Shown piece by piece: positions 1 through 10,900 of a stretch of DNA of 64,000 nucleotides. The notes beneath the pieces are model-generated. The model was not told the origin of the DNA. It searched no databases and worked only from the letters and a program-made list of their open reading frames with translations. Where the stretch lies: contig CAXAMN010023373.1 in NCBI GenBank assembly GCA_963970005.1, forward strand, positions 632,009 to 696,008, written 5' to 3'. The stretch's first letter is position 1; each line of letters begins with the position of its first letter. The position numbers and the translations under genes are program-made. This DNA is from Durusdinium trenchii. Taxonomy: Eukaryota > Sar > Dinophyceae > Suessiales > Symbiodiniaceae.

Positions 1-820
1 AGGTGCTGGTAACCGAAATGAATGGAATTCTTGTACCTTCTTGTATGTTCTTGTATAGCATCCAATAACGTCCAATACACGAGTTCTCTGGGGGGAGGAT
101 CAACTGAATCGACACTCCTCAGACTTCGGCTTGCTCAGGTGTCACCCTTTTTCCGTCTCGGGGCGCTCCGCTGGATCACTTCGGACGTGAGGAGAAAGCC
201 CCGAACGAAGGCTCCCACACGGCTGGGCCGAGAAGGAAACACCATGCAACGAATTGGCAGAGATCGACCGCGCCCTCTATGAGCTTCGCCTCTTCAGGTA
301 TACAAGCATAAACATCATAAACTTTAAAGAAAAACATGTACTTTGAGTCACCACACCATACTCGCGATCCATCCGACCTTCGCCCCTCAAGTTCGCCCTT
401 CCACGAACGATCCGTGGGGTGAGTGCTTGGAGCTGCTTGCATCAGATGCATCACCTTGCGGATCCGTGCGGAGCCTTGCGGCTGCGTCACATCGTTCGTT
501 GCTTCTTCCTCTGGCCAAGTGGAGAACACCGATCCCTCAACACCGATCCGACCGGCGACCCACGCGACCACGCTTACCCTGAGGGGTCCCACGGCTTCTT
601 GCTGACGGAGCGGCCGGACGCCGGCGTCCAACGTCCGTCCGGTTGGCCAGGGACCGGGCCAGTCGATGCTTCGCACCGGTGCCGGTGGTTCTCCAGCCTC
701 TTGAGACAGGAATCAGGATGAAGCAGGAGCTTAAGATACTCACCCAGCACCGCCAGCACTCCAGACGAACTTCCAGAACTTCCAGTCCAGACTGAACGCA
801 GCCTTTGGTTTGGTCTCCGA
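1..820. other. No firm gene; one possible plus-strand exon
   Basis: No gene can be supported in this stretch. The most protein-like piece is on the plus strand at about 248-297, reading NELAEIDRALYELRLF and followed at once by a canonical GT (298-299) after CAG. The reverse strand over the same bases is also open (EEAKLIEGAVDLCQF), so the strand is undecided. Every other supported gene in the window is on the minus strand, which argues for caution about the plus-strand reading. Confidence 0.2.
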
Positions 821-985
821 TCAGAATCCCGTGATGAAGAGCTCACTGGCGCTCTCCGCCAGCGCCATCATGGTCTCTGCCACCTCCTTCAACCTCGTCT
901 TCTCTGTCGTCTCCACCGCACGCGTCGTCCCGCGCGGAGCGGAAAGCTCCGCGCGGAGGAGCCCGGTGGGCGTGGAGTCGTTCAC
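821..985 (-). CDS. Putative terminal exon, unknown protein
   Basis: A 165-nt block (55 codons including the stop) begins right after a CGGCAG acceptor in phase 0 and ends with a stop at 821. The peptide starts VNDSTPTGLLRAELSAPRG and ends ALAESASELFITGF. It has normal protein-like composition, with a probable amphipathic helix in the middle (KTRLKEVAETMMALAESA). I do not recognise the family. It lies downstream of the glycosyltransferase-like gene on the same strand and could be that gene's true 3' exon, or the end of a separate short gene. Confidence 0.4.
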   Translation of the reverse strand: MNDSTPTGLLRAELSAPRGTTRAVETTEKTRLKEVAETMMALAESASELFITGF

Positions 986-1244
986 CTGCCGAGGGTTTGG
1001 ACGCAGCCCAAGATGGGCCGCCCAAATCAATCTTTGCATGAGATGAATCCCCCCAACATATCCATCCGAAGATATCCGAAGCACGTCTTTTTCAGGTCAT
1101 GTCATGACTGGTCATCCAAAAAGAAGGTTTCTCCCAACAGTCTTGAGCTTGATCTGGCTTGATGGCGATTACTTATGATTACTATTCAGGTGAGGACACT
1201 TGCTTCATTCTTGGGTGAACCAACCCTCTCCTGTGGCGAATCCG

Positions 1245-1317
1245 CCCGCGTGCCCACTGGCACCGGCTCCAGCTTCAGCACCGCGAGCAAGGCTGCCCAG
1301 GAGCCGCGACAGGTCTT
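1245..1317 (-). CDS. Candidate internal exon
   Basis: After a CTGCAG acceptor the minus strand reads DLSRLLGSLARGAEAGAG and then a Gly/Ala-rich stretch, in a locally GC-rich block typical of exons here. The 3' boundary is not resolved. Its phase does not fit a direct join to the exon at 1699-1805, so if both are real at least one exon between them was missed. Confidence 0.25.
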
Positions 1318-1698
1318 CTGCAGCGAGTCAGGGCAGCCGAGGTACCTGGAGAAGGGAGATGAAGGGTGGGTGCCTGGACTTGAGCTCATTTTCTCATTCT
1401 CTTGCTAAGCGCCAGTCAGGTTCAAGATTGGAAAAAATGAGAAAACCAGGGACCACAAACATCTTCAGAGGCCTTTAAGGTGAAATGATCCACCCTTCAC
1501 AAGAACGGGTCTTTGAGGCGACTAGAAATCCACCCTTCCTGTGAATTGCTGGTGGAACATATCATTAATAATAGTTAATCACTATAGTTCGCATCCCAAA
1601 GGAAACAAATCACTGTCCCCTTCCATGCTGACCTGTGTCTGTGTGTCCAAAAAAAAGCAACTTCGGACCGACCGCGCATCCGACACCGCTGGGCTCAC

Positions 1699-1805
1699 TG
1701 GAAGACGTGTTGAAGCTCTCGGACTCTTGCGTCGGCCTCGCGGAAGTCCACGCAAGTCACGCGCTTCCCGGTGCAATGGGCGCACTCGTTGATGATGAAG
1801 CGCTG
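1699..1805 (-). CDS. Putative internal exon with CxxC
   Basis: The exon begins after a CCCCAG acceptor and ends at a canonical GTGAG donor. It encodes 35 codons plus two bases, starting QRFIINECAHCTGKRVTC and continuing to ARVRELQHVF. The ECAHC...TC cysteines could bind metal, but no family is recognised. There is no initiator ATG, so it must belong to a gene starting upstream. The only candidate is the glycosyltransferase-like gene, whose long last open frame stops at 1964 and may in fact be spliced into this exon. Confidence 0.4.
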
Positions 1806-1963
1806 CTGGGGATCAATCTCCTTATGGGCACTGGTTCTAGTGGCGAGAAGGTGATTGAAAATGACACAAGAGATTCAAGAAGACTCCACCATGGACGGTG
1901 TGGAATCACTTGGGTCCGACCTCTTGGAAGACCGAAAGACGCTTGTGCTTTACTCGTCAGGTG

Positions 1964-4900
1964 TTATATTTTGAGACGAATCCATCTTCTTTGCAAAAGC
2001 CCTCCACCTAGAGATGTACAGCTTTTCGTGGAAAAAACATGAAACACCATCTGCCTGCGACTTTCTGGCCAAGCAGCAGAACTCGTCTCTGTCAAGGTTT
2101 GAAGCTGATCTGCCAGTTGGAAGAAACCCTTCAAATGCCTTCGCAGCACTTTCAAATGAACAAACATCCCACTGCTGCGCAAGAGCTCTGAGAACTCATG
2201 AATGAGTTCCTCTTTCGGTGTCATCACCTCCATCTCTGCTAAGCGCTTGGCCGCATGTTCTGCAGCACCTGATTTGGACAACAGCTGCCGGATGGAGGCA
2301 CGCGCGGCCTCTGGCGGTAAGTAGTTTTGCTGGGCTGCTTCCATGCGGCAAGCAAACTCACTCAAAAATGGGTGAAGCTTTGTGATGTCGAAGCCGTTCT
2401 CAGGCAGACCCAACATTAACCTCTTCCCAAAGCGCTCCTCCATCATTTGGCCATTGTGCTGTTGCTCATGTTGCTTGTTGAGCGGGATCACAGCCCCCAC
2501 AGGCGCTGGAAAAGCATCAAGCATGTCTGAGAGCTCACCACAGGCGCCGGCTCCAGCCGTTACAATGCCATGGCCTTGTGCCAGTTGGCAAATGCGCATG
2601 ACGTTGCGGCGGCCACCCATCTCCGCACTGGAAAGGCCCTGCTTATGCCATGCCTTCCCACAGCCGACGACGAGGGTCTTGGGGTACTCATTCATGTGCC
2701 GAATGTAGTACTCCAAGATGGAACGACCGCTCAAGTGTGCATAGACATAAACCACATGTTGAATGCTCTCTTCAGTGGCCCCTTCCACATGCACGACTCC
2801 CTCATGCACCAGTCCAGCCTCCTGCGTCCCCAAGCGCCGCCCGTGCTGAAGCAGAAACCGCACGGCTGCCCGGCGGTCGGCGGCAAGGTCCGCGTAGAGC
2901 TCCAGGTCTTCGCGGCTCAGGCGGCGGAAGCGGGGGTCGATGATGTCCACGTGCGCCACCGCGAGATGCTCACGGCCCATGTTGAGCACCTTCACCAAGA
3001 AGGTGCTCTTGATTAACCTCCGCAGCGTGAGAAGAACTTGCTGGGTCAAGATCTCGGGAGACATCTGGTGCCAATAATGATGGCAAACTTCCTTGAAGTG
3101 AGACCCGTAGGCTTTGATCTCCTCCCTGGAAGTGATGCCAAAGGAGTGCAAGAGCAAGTCTTGGTGGTTCTCATAATCCAAGCACCGCATCGACCTACAG
3201 ACCTCAGCTTGACCGGCAGCTCTCAGCTTCAGAGCAGCTGAGGTGAGGTTCGGATCCATGTCGGTGAGCACCACCAGCTCCGCCGCCGTTTCGGCCAGCA
3301 AGACCTCCAGGAGTGCGCGCGCGGTGGGCAGCAGGCTGGGCCCCAAGTCCTGGAGACAGCCGCAACTCTCCGGGGGGCGTGTCATCCGGTGTTTAGGTCT
3401 CCTGACTGATGAACTAACATGAACTAGCTGAGCCCATCTGAGCCCTAGAACTGTGTTTCAGAAAAAAAGATGAGGGCACGGAACTTCAGGGAGGATCCTT
3501 TTTTTTCTGACAAACGTGTTCAAGATCTTATCTTCTGACCAACTCTTCGGTCCTCCCAAGACACTGGCTGGGCGTTGAAGAGCACAAAGCCGCGATCGCA
3601 AAGGAGCTTCTTGGCTTCCTCTCCACGGTAAACCTGCAGCGATGTTTGCAACAAAGAGGCCTTGGGCCGCATGGGCCCTCGTCTTGTGGGTTGCTGAAAC
3701 CAACCAAACAAAAATATACATGACAAAACATGTCATAACATTGCGCTGAACCATTTAAACATGAATAAACAGTTATATATAATACAGTATAATTAACAAG
3801 AAACCCATCAACTTCAGCTGCATGTCGCTGAAGTAGAAGTGACAAAAAGGCAGATGTGCCCCCTCCTCTTTTTAGGCACTGAGTCGGACCTCCGGTCGTG
3901 CCACCACCATCTCCCACATCAACTCCTTCGCCGCAGCAGCTGCCTGCGTGGTGTAGAAGCCCGTGACGCTCTTCAGCGCGCGCACGAAGATCAGCTGCGC
4001 GTCTCCGCGGGGTGCGATGAGCGGAGAGAGCTTGGACACGATACTCTGTGTGTGGTCCACTTTGTGCCTTCGGTCCGCGAGATTTCGGGTGGAAGACCAA
4101 ATACTGCCAGGACACCAGGTTCCGGTGACCAAGTACTACCAGCAATTGAGGCACCACCACGGCATTTTTGCCCCTATTTTGGTGGTTGCTAGGTCCTGCA
4201 GTTGCTTTTTCATCGACCGGATTCCACCAGCCGGTAAGTTTCCATTGGGCGGCCCAGGCCTCCTGAAACCCAATCCAGGGGGAGTTACCTGAGATCGAAG
4301 CCAGTGTAGTCCAGGTCTGAACTGACTGCAACTGATTCTACTTGGGGACTCAAAACCACCAAACACCATCAAACACAGTGAAAGCATCTATCCCTCCCTC
4401 CCACCAATCGACTCTCCGAGACCAGGGCCAGAACCCCCGAAACCGCTACCTCCCACCGCTTCGACCTCCGCCAAAGCACCGCTTCTCCGAAGGCACGCGC
4501 CCATCGGGCAGCATCTCGCCCTTCCAAGGCTCGGGCATCGAGACCAAGATCGTCACCTCAACGACGAGACCGGTGACGAGTGAGGGAGATCGGCGGATCG
4601 GCGACAGGTCTGGGGTGATGGGTGCCAAGGAGGAAGGAGTGGACAGATGTTGAAAGCGCAGCACTAGCGATTGGATATTGGAAGATCAGGAAGACTTGAC
4701 ATCTCAGATCTTCACGACCAGAAACAAGCCTGTCCCAAGACCTTTCGAGCAAACAAATGCAACAACGCCGTAAAACCAGTTTTCACGGATCCTCCCCCTC
4801 GCTTTTATATATACCAGGAGCAACCAAACACGTTTTTTGTTGCAAAAACCGAGTTTTTTTCAAGACCCTACATGTTTCTAGGTTTGGGATGGTCTTGGTA

Positions 4901-5820
4901 TATGTATATATATATTACTATCATATATGTTTCCAAGTAGGGAACTGCTTTAAGCTTTTACCAACCATCGGTGGGGACAGGGGGTTGCATGGAGGCTCAT
5001 ATCTGTTTCATTGGGGGTTGAGGTCAGAGTGGCAGCTTCATGTTTCATGCCTTTTCCATCAACCATGTTCTGTACCAGCACTACCATAAGTCAATGCCGT
5101 CATGGATTGTGCAGCTCTGCTTTAACGAATAGACACCACTGACACCAACATGTGAACCCCATTCAGGTCCTTGACTTGACATTCAGGTCCTTGACATTGA
5201 GCCTGAAACAATGGTGCTTCCAGCAGCGGCCAACTATGGCCACCAAAGGTCCAAGAGCCTTCCCATGGACCATCATCACACGCCAGGAAAAATGAAAATG
5301 AACAAAGTTTTGCGCGAGTGTTTCAGGTCACCTCATCTTCACAGCCATTTCCATAGGGTGGGAAAAGTGGGTGGTCTTGAACTGTGGCAAGCTTGAAAGC
5401 CTTGGGATGATCCTCTTGAAGCAACATGGTTCATCCCATCCCAAGCAACACAAACACCGACAACACATGGTTCCAACCCCGGTGTTGAACTTGGTACCAG
5501 CAGTGACAGCGGATGGGATAAAGAAAGAAATCCCAGACAACAAGAAGTCCACTCGTTCGCCCAGTAAAGAAGTCAATCTTGCACGCTCTAGACCGTCCTT
5601 GTTCCTCCCTAAGTCTTGTGATCACCCAGAAAATCACTCCAAAAAAACAGGTCCACTCAGTCCAGGCGGCTCCTTCGAGCCTCTCGGCTTTCAACCTCTC
5701 CACCAGCACCGCCGTCAAGCGCTCGTGGCCACCCCCTGTGGTGCTGAAGCCCAGCACGAAGAGCCGCTTCGTGGCCCGGAGCACGGCACGCACCGGCGCT
5801 TGGGGGCAGCTGGGCTCCAT
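1964..5820 (-). CDS. GT-B glycosyltransferase-like protein, multi-exon
   Basis: The model has about five exons: ATG at 5820 to about 5669; about 4470-4553; 3890-4045; 3553-3633; and 3349-1964. The first exon carries LFVLGFSTTGGGHERLTAVL. This resembles the Gly-rich loop at the start of GT-B enzymes of the MurG/MGDG-synthase type. The second supplies a beta strand and loop (VTILVSMPEPWKGEMLPDG). Exons 3 to 5 join in phase 0 (SIVSKLSPLI... to VYRGEEAKKLL... to DLGPSLLPTARALL...). The 461-codon last frame has TLVVGCGKAW and then GAGACGELSDML...VIPLNKQHEQQHNG, like the sugar-nucleotide motif of GT1/GT28-type C-terminal domains. The 3553 donor is GA. The last 20-40 codons before 1964 may be intron read-through, because good exons lie further downstream. 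The enzyme class is inferred from two motifs. The substrate is unknown, and no targeting sequence is obvious. Confidence 0.5.
5669..5820 (-). CDS. Glycosyltransferase-like gene, first exon
   Basis: A true ATG (5820-5818) opens MEPSCPQAPVRAVLRATKR, followed by a hydrophobic strand and the TTGGGHER loop. The exon probably ends within RLEGAA at a GC donor near 5669; the exact end is uncertain by a few codons. The next exon found (about 4553) begins with another beta strand, as expected for a Rossmann-type N-terminal domain. Confidence 0.45.
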
Positions 5821-6670
5821 GGTGCCAAGGAAGAGAAGAGGGGTCGAGCTACACGACTGGGGGTATCTAATATCCCCTGTGTTTCAACCACCAAGCAATC
5901 CTAAAGATTGCCATTCGATGCTAGTTCGTCAAAGACGTCGCTGATGCTTTGCTGAAGCTCCTCCATGCCCCAATGGGCACTGGAACACACGCCCCAATAG
6001 AGAACAGACTCCTTTCAATCTGTTGGATGAAAAAGAATCCATCCCATCGTCACACCCGTGTGGAACTTACTGGGAGAAACAGCTGCTTCCGATCCAGTGG
6101 ATGGGGCCAGCTTGCCTGCTTGGAGTCCTGGAAACGGCTGAGACTACATAGCGGTCCAGACAGCAATGGGGAGTTTCGAGACGAACATAGAACACGAACG
6201 AACCAGAATGCTTGAGATTGCTTGATTTTCCAGATATTCCTTTCCAGACGATTCCAATGCTAACATGTAAAGCGTCCGGGGCTCTTGACAGGGACGGTGC
6301 AAATGCAAATGGGGCATGGGGCATGGACACTCAGCGCTTGGATCATGAGCTTGCAGGGTGCCGAGTGCATTCAAGTCCGCAGACTGGAAATGGCACGCGT
6401 CATGAACCAACTCCTGCATCACCAGCTTGGTCGGGATGGAACTTGTGTTTTGCTGGATTGGTTTTGAACCCGGCGAGGTCGGTGTGTCTCTCGTCGTTCG
6501 ATTCCGAAAAGACCCATGGTCCATGTCCATGTCTTAAAAGAAAAAGAGATTATGCAGTTCTTCTTCCGGATCATTATCCCGGAATCCCCTGATGTTTACA
6601 ACCCTCAAATGAAGTGAGATCTATAGAGAATCCATCTCTTTCAAATGAAGTGAGCTGATGCTTCTAGCTG
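5821..6670. other. Intergenic, nothing supported
   Basis: I see no convincing exon, RNA gene or mobile element here. A minus-strand open stretch near 6380-6440 reads KLVMQELVHDACHFQSADL but lacks clear splice borders, so it is not called. Confidence 0.3.
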
Positions 6671-6730
6671 TCACCAGGCGGGGATGGAGTCTGCAGAGTC
6701 GTACACGAGTGGCTCGCTGGGCGGACGGAC
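6671..6730 (-). CDS. Putative terminal exon of an unknown gene
   Basis: A 60-nt exon candidate follows GGTCCAG and reads VRPPSEPLVYDSADSIPAW then stop, phase 0. The peptide is protein-like and the acceptor is good. A second open stretch upstream (about 6830-6930, containing GDEATVSNMGVYWNGRSLKV) could be another exon of the same gene. Only about 1.26 kb separates it from the end of the ankyrin gene, so this would be a small gene, or a mis-read. Confidence 0.3.
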   Translation of the reverse strand, partial: VRPPSEPLVYDSADSIPAW

Positions 6731-7992
6731 CTGGACCCAGACGACTCCAATGAGGTGCCCTAGGAGGTGCCCTGGTGCCCTGGGGTTTAGGAGGACCTCC
6801 CAACATCTCCCAACCAATGGAGACATTGACTTTCAGGGATCTCCCATTCCAATACACACCCATGTTGGACACAGTGGCCTCGTCTCCACCCTCTTCCACC
6901 AGCGTGCTCCTTCTTCCCCCACCTCGTGCACACAGCAGCTCAAGCTTCGCCCCGTGCCAAACCAAAGAGTCGTCGGGCCACCTGGCAGCGAAAACCCCCT
7001 TCGATGGACAATGATTGGGAACAATCCCTTTAGTAACTTCGGAAGCCGTATCGGACATCCTTCAACTTTCTCCTGAAAACGGGACCAACGGCGGGGTTCG
7101 GGTTGATCGCCCCTTCAACTGGGGTCCTGTCAGACCTTTTCATCACCTCTCGGCAGCGAATGTCTCCACTTCGAGGCGCGAAGTCTGTGATCCGCCCGTT
7201 TTCATCGAATCGTATGCACTCCGTACTTCGATAGGGCAGAACAATCAGCTGGAATATATATATATATACCGTAACATACCTCTACATCACTTTGCTTCGC
7301 AATGATCCGGGCTCTCGCCTTTCAAAAGTGGTGGGAGCCTTGTTCATCGCAATGTTGTTTGGTGAGTGGTCCCATAAGTTAGCCCATCAGTGACCGAAAA
7401 AAGAGCCATAATGTCAACCTGGTCTTAGATGATCCCGGCAATTGGGGCCCATCACGAGTTTATGCATCTCTCATTGAGTTAAGGCGTGAGACTCGATGAG
7501 AAAAGGGGTCCAGAACCATCCGAATCGGATGTCCTTCGACCCTCAAAGATTATGTCTGGAAGTACGTACTCACGTCCACCATCCGGAGGTACCTGGACCC
7601 TATGGCCCTATGGGTATGCCTGAGACATGATAGACATGATAGCCATCGGTCTGTGCAAATCGATGAAGTCCGGGTGTTGAGGAGGACTTGTCCATGACAT
7701 TCGTCATGAGACGTAAACATGAGTAAACTGAGCCGAAACGCCGTACCTATCAATGAGAAGGATGTCAGCAGGATGTCATGAAATGTCGATGCGTGTGGTG
7801 GCGACAATCGCGAAAAAGGAACTCTAGTCCCTTTTCCCCCGAGAGGAGCACCCTCAAACAAGCCTAGCGGCCAAACGGCCAAAATCTCAAACCCCAAAAC
7901 ACCGCATTCACCCAGAAAAAAGCAGGTGTGTGCATCACAAACTGCGAAAAAAATACGGAAATCCACTTGGTCGATGAGTTCCCACATCCCTT

Positions 7993-10900
7993 TCAACACG
8001 TGTCCGTGGCCTCCAGGTGTCCATGTTGCACTGCCACGTCCACTGCAGAGCGATCCACAGGGACGCCCCGTCCCAACAAGCAGTCGACCACCTGGTCCGA
8101 CCAAAAAAAAGCCAAACGCTGACGAGACTCGGTGGAATCTAAGAGCTAACCAGACGGAATATAATATATGCAGGTCAATGGGTATTCTACCGGATTGACC
8201 AGCCGCGCGCTTTAAAAACAGATGGTTTCGCCAAGCCATGTCAAGCCCAAGACGGCGACACCCGGGTGCTGCGGCGACTCGGAGGGTGTGGAGAGTGCGT
8301 GAATTCCGAGAGGGCTCGGTGTGTTAACTCAACGGCTCAACGGCTCAATACAAGAGCTCAATCAGAGGAAAATAGCGCAAAAAACGCGTCACCAAGTCCT
8401 ACATGTTAAGCAAATCGAAGAAAATTGAAGAACTCGAAACTACCTAGCAGCATCTATAGCATCATGCAATACCCTTGAATCTCTCATTCAACACAACAAC
8501 ACCCCCAACTCCATCTGCCCTGCCGCAGCTGCGCAGCCCAGTGCGGTGGCGATCGGCGCTCCGGCTCCGCCGCGTTCCGCGCCGTCCACGTCCAGCTGGA
8601 AGGGGCGCGGCCCGGGGTCGGCGCGCGCCGCCAGCAGCCGATGCACCAGAGCCACGTAGCCACCGTGGCAAGCGAGGTGAAGAGCGGTGCAATGGGCCGA
8701 AGACTGGCAGGGGAGCGGAAGACTTGGGAGGCCACCAGAGGAATGGCCACCAGAATCAAGGATGAGGGTTTCATACGGCTTAAGATGGTCATATTTTAAA
8801 GCAAGATCACCGGTCAAGGGCAAGAAGAAAAGCCTGTACTGTTGATGAGATTAGTTCAACCGAAACCACATGAAGAGGTTTTAAAGCTTGCTATTCAGAA
8901 GGTACAGTAATTAATAAATGAATATTCTAAGAAAATCCATGAACATCCACTGTCTGCACTCAAAACTCAAAACCATCTCCAACCCATTTTGCATGGAAGA
9001 GGGCAGAGTGCATGCACATGGTCACGGCTCAACGGAAAAAATGTCTACAACCCTTAGGTGAAACCGCAGCGACCCTTTGGGGCCGGTCTTGGTGAAACAT
9101 TGTGAAACTACAAACAACCGGTGGGGATTTGTCTAGCAGTTGAAGTCTAAGCTTGTTTCTGCTACGTGCCAAAAGCAGAAAAAGGATGGAAAAGTTGTGC
9201 AGCAGTGGATGGAGAAACAAACATCAAAGACTATAGCTACTCGGCTACTCATGAGGTTTCCTTCAGGCAGCAGCACTGTCGAAACCCGGCCCTTTCAGTT
9301 TGTGCGGCAGTTCCTCTTCTTCGCACTTCTTCGTGAAAAAACACCTCCAAGTGGAGCCTCCTGGCCTTACTACTCTAGGAGCAAGAAGCTACTAGGGGCC
9401 CACCCGGTGTCCAGCTGAGGCCCGGTGCGTTCACGTCCGCGGAGGCGTCCAGCAAGAGCTCCACGGCCTGGTTCCGAGGACCGTGGCGGCGACGGTTCCG
9501 TGCTGACGGTTCCAACGCTTGGGCCGTGAGGTACCAAGTGGGGTGGTAAAAATCACGGCGAGACGCACGTTGCTGTGCTTTGACCGAAACAGCTGGTGCT
9601 ATTACCAAGCAGGTCATTATACAATCTCAAGTGACTTCCAAGTGACTCTGAACAAATAGACCCAAACGGCGGGTGCCAGTCCGTGGCGATTGCAAACACT
9701 CCAAGTAAGAGTACCAACCGAACCGTCTCGTCGCGGTGTTTCCACAAGGACTCTTGCCTCGAGATTGTGAAATGACACCGGGAATATGACGTGGCCAAAC
9801 ACTCTCAAACTCAGGGAGATAGCACCAAGCACGATTTCGTCTCCCCCTTCATCTGTTGCTGTTCGGACCATCCCGTTGGGCGGGTTTGTGCGGATGTCTG
9901 CTGTTGCGCGTACGGCGGATGTGACGGGAATCCTGCGTGCAGCGTGTACGACATGACCGAGATGCGTGCGGCCTTTGAAGCCTTGAAAACCGTTTTTGAA
10001 GCCCCGCTCAGCTTTCAAACAGAACCTCTCCAGCCAGAACCTGTCCAGCCACCCATATCTACTCTCCGATTCGGACCGGAGTGATTGAAGGGATGAACAC
10101 AGGGACCCACTATACACCTGAAACACAGCATGCCACCATGCTATCCCAAATGTTTCATACACGAATCCCCTCCATGTACAGTGGATGTCTTTTTCCAAGA
10201 TTGCATACGAAACTTCATCTCTTTAGATCTCTTTACGGGGTTCAAGACTCCAGAATGGGAAACCAATATGGTGGCCTCAAGCCAGACGGGACCCGTTTGA
10301 CCCAGCTGCCTCGCCGTGGCCGCCGTGCGCGGCGCTGAGGAGCGGCGTGGCGCCGGAGCGACCGGCGGCGTCCGGGTCGGCGGCGAAGCGCAGCAAGCAG
10401 CGCCTGGAGCGAGGGACGAGGCTTGGACGGGAGAGGACTGCAACTCCGGAGGAAATAGATGGCGGACCTCCATTCCACATGCTTTTAGGAGTCATATGGA
10501 GTCATCCTTGTAAACTCTTGGAGATTCAACTCTTCATTCTGATGTGAAAGCACATGACCCGAGAGATTGGGCCAAGACCCATACAGCCACCACCTGGGAC
10601 GACTTTTTTGGAACAAAGGTCGTCGAAACCGCGAGAGACTGGCGGTGGCTGCCGGGTGGCTTGATCTAAATGTGGCCTAACGACGGCGACCAAAAAGGAC
10701 GTCGTCAAAAATCAGGTGCAAAGGTTAAGCCAACATCTTCGTTAGGTCATCACCGTTAGGTCTCATTCTTTGGTGCAGGTTGTGGGTGCGAGTCGAATTC
10801 TCATGTTTCACCGCTCTAAATGCCTCAAGACTTATGATACACAGTAACTTAACCAAAACTTGAAAGCTTTGTGAGGTGGGCACCACTCGCCACAAAAGCA

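Noticed and set aside
176..676. 166-codon minus-strand open frame
   Set aside because: Low-complexity, Arg/Ser/Gly-rich and without a motif. Only a short central part looks coding, and its strand is ambiguous.
7550..8239. 229-codon minus-strand open frame
   Set aside because: It overlaps the ankyrin terminal exon (7993-8091) in a different frame. The ankyrin frame has the motif and good splice borders.
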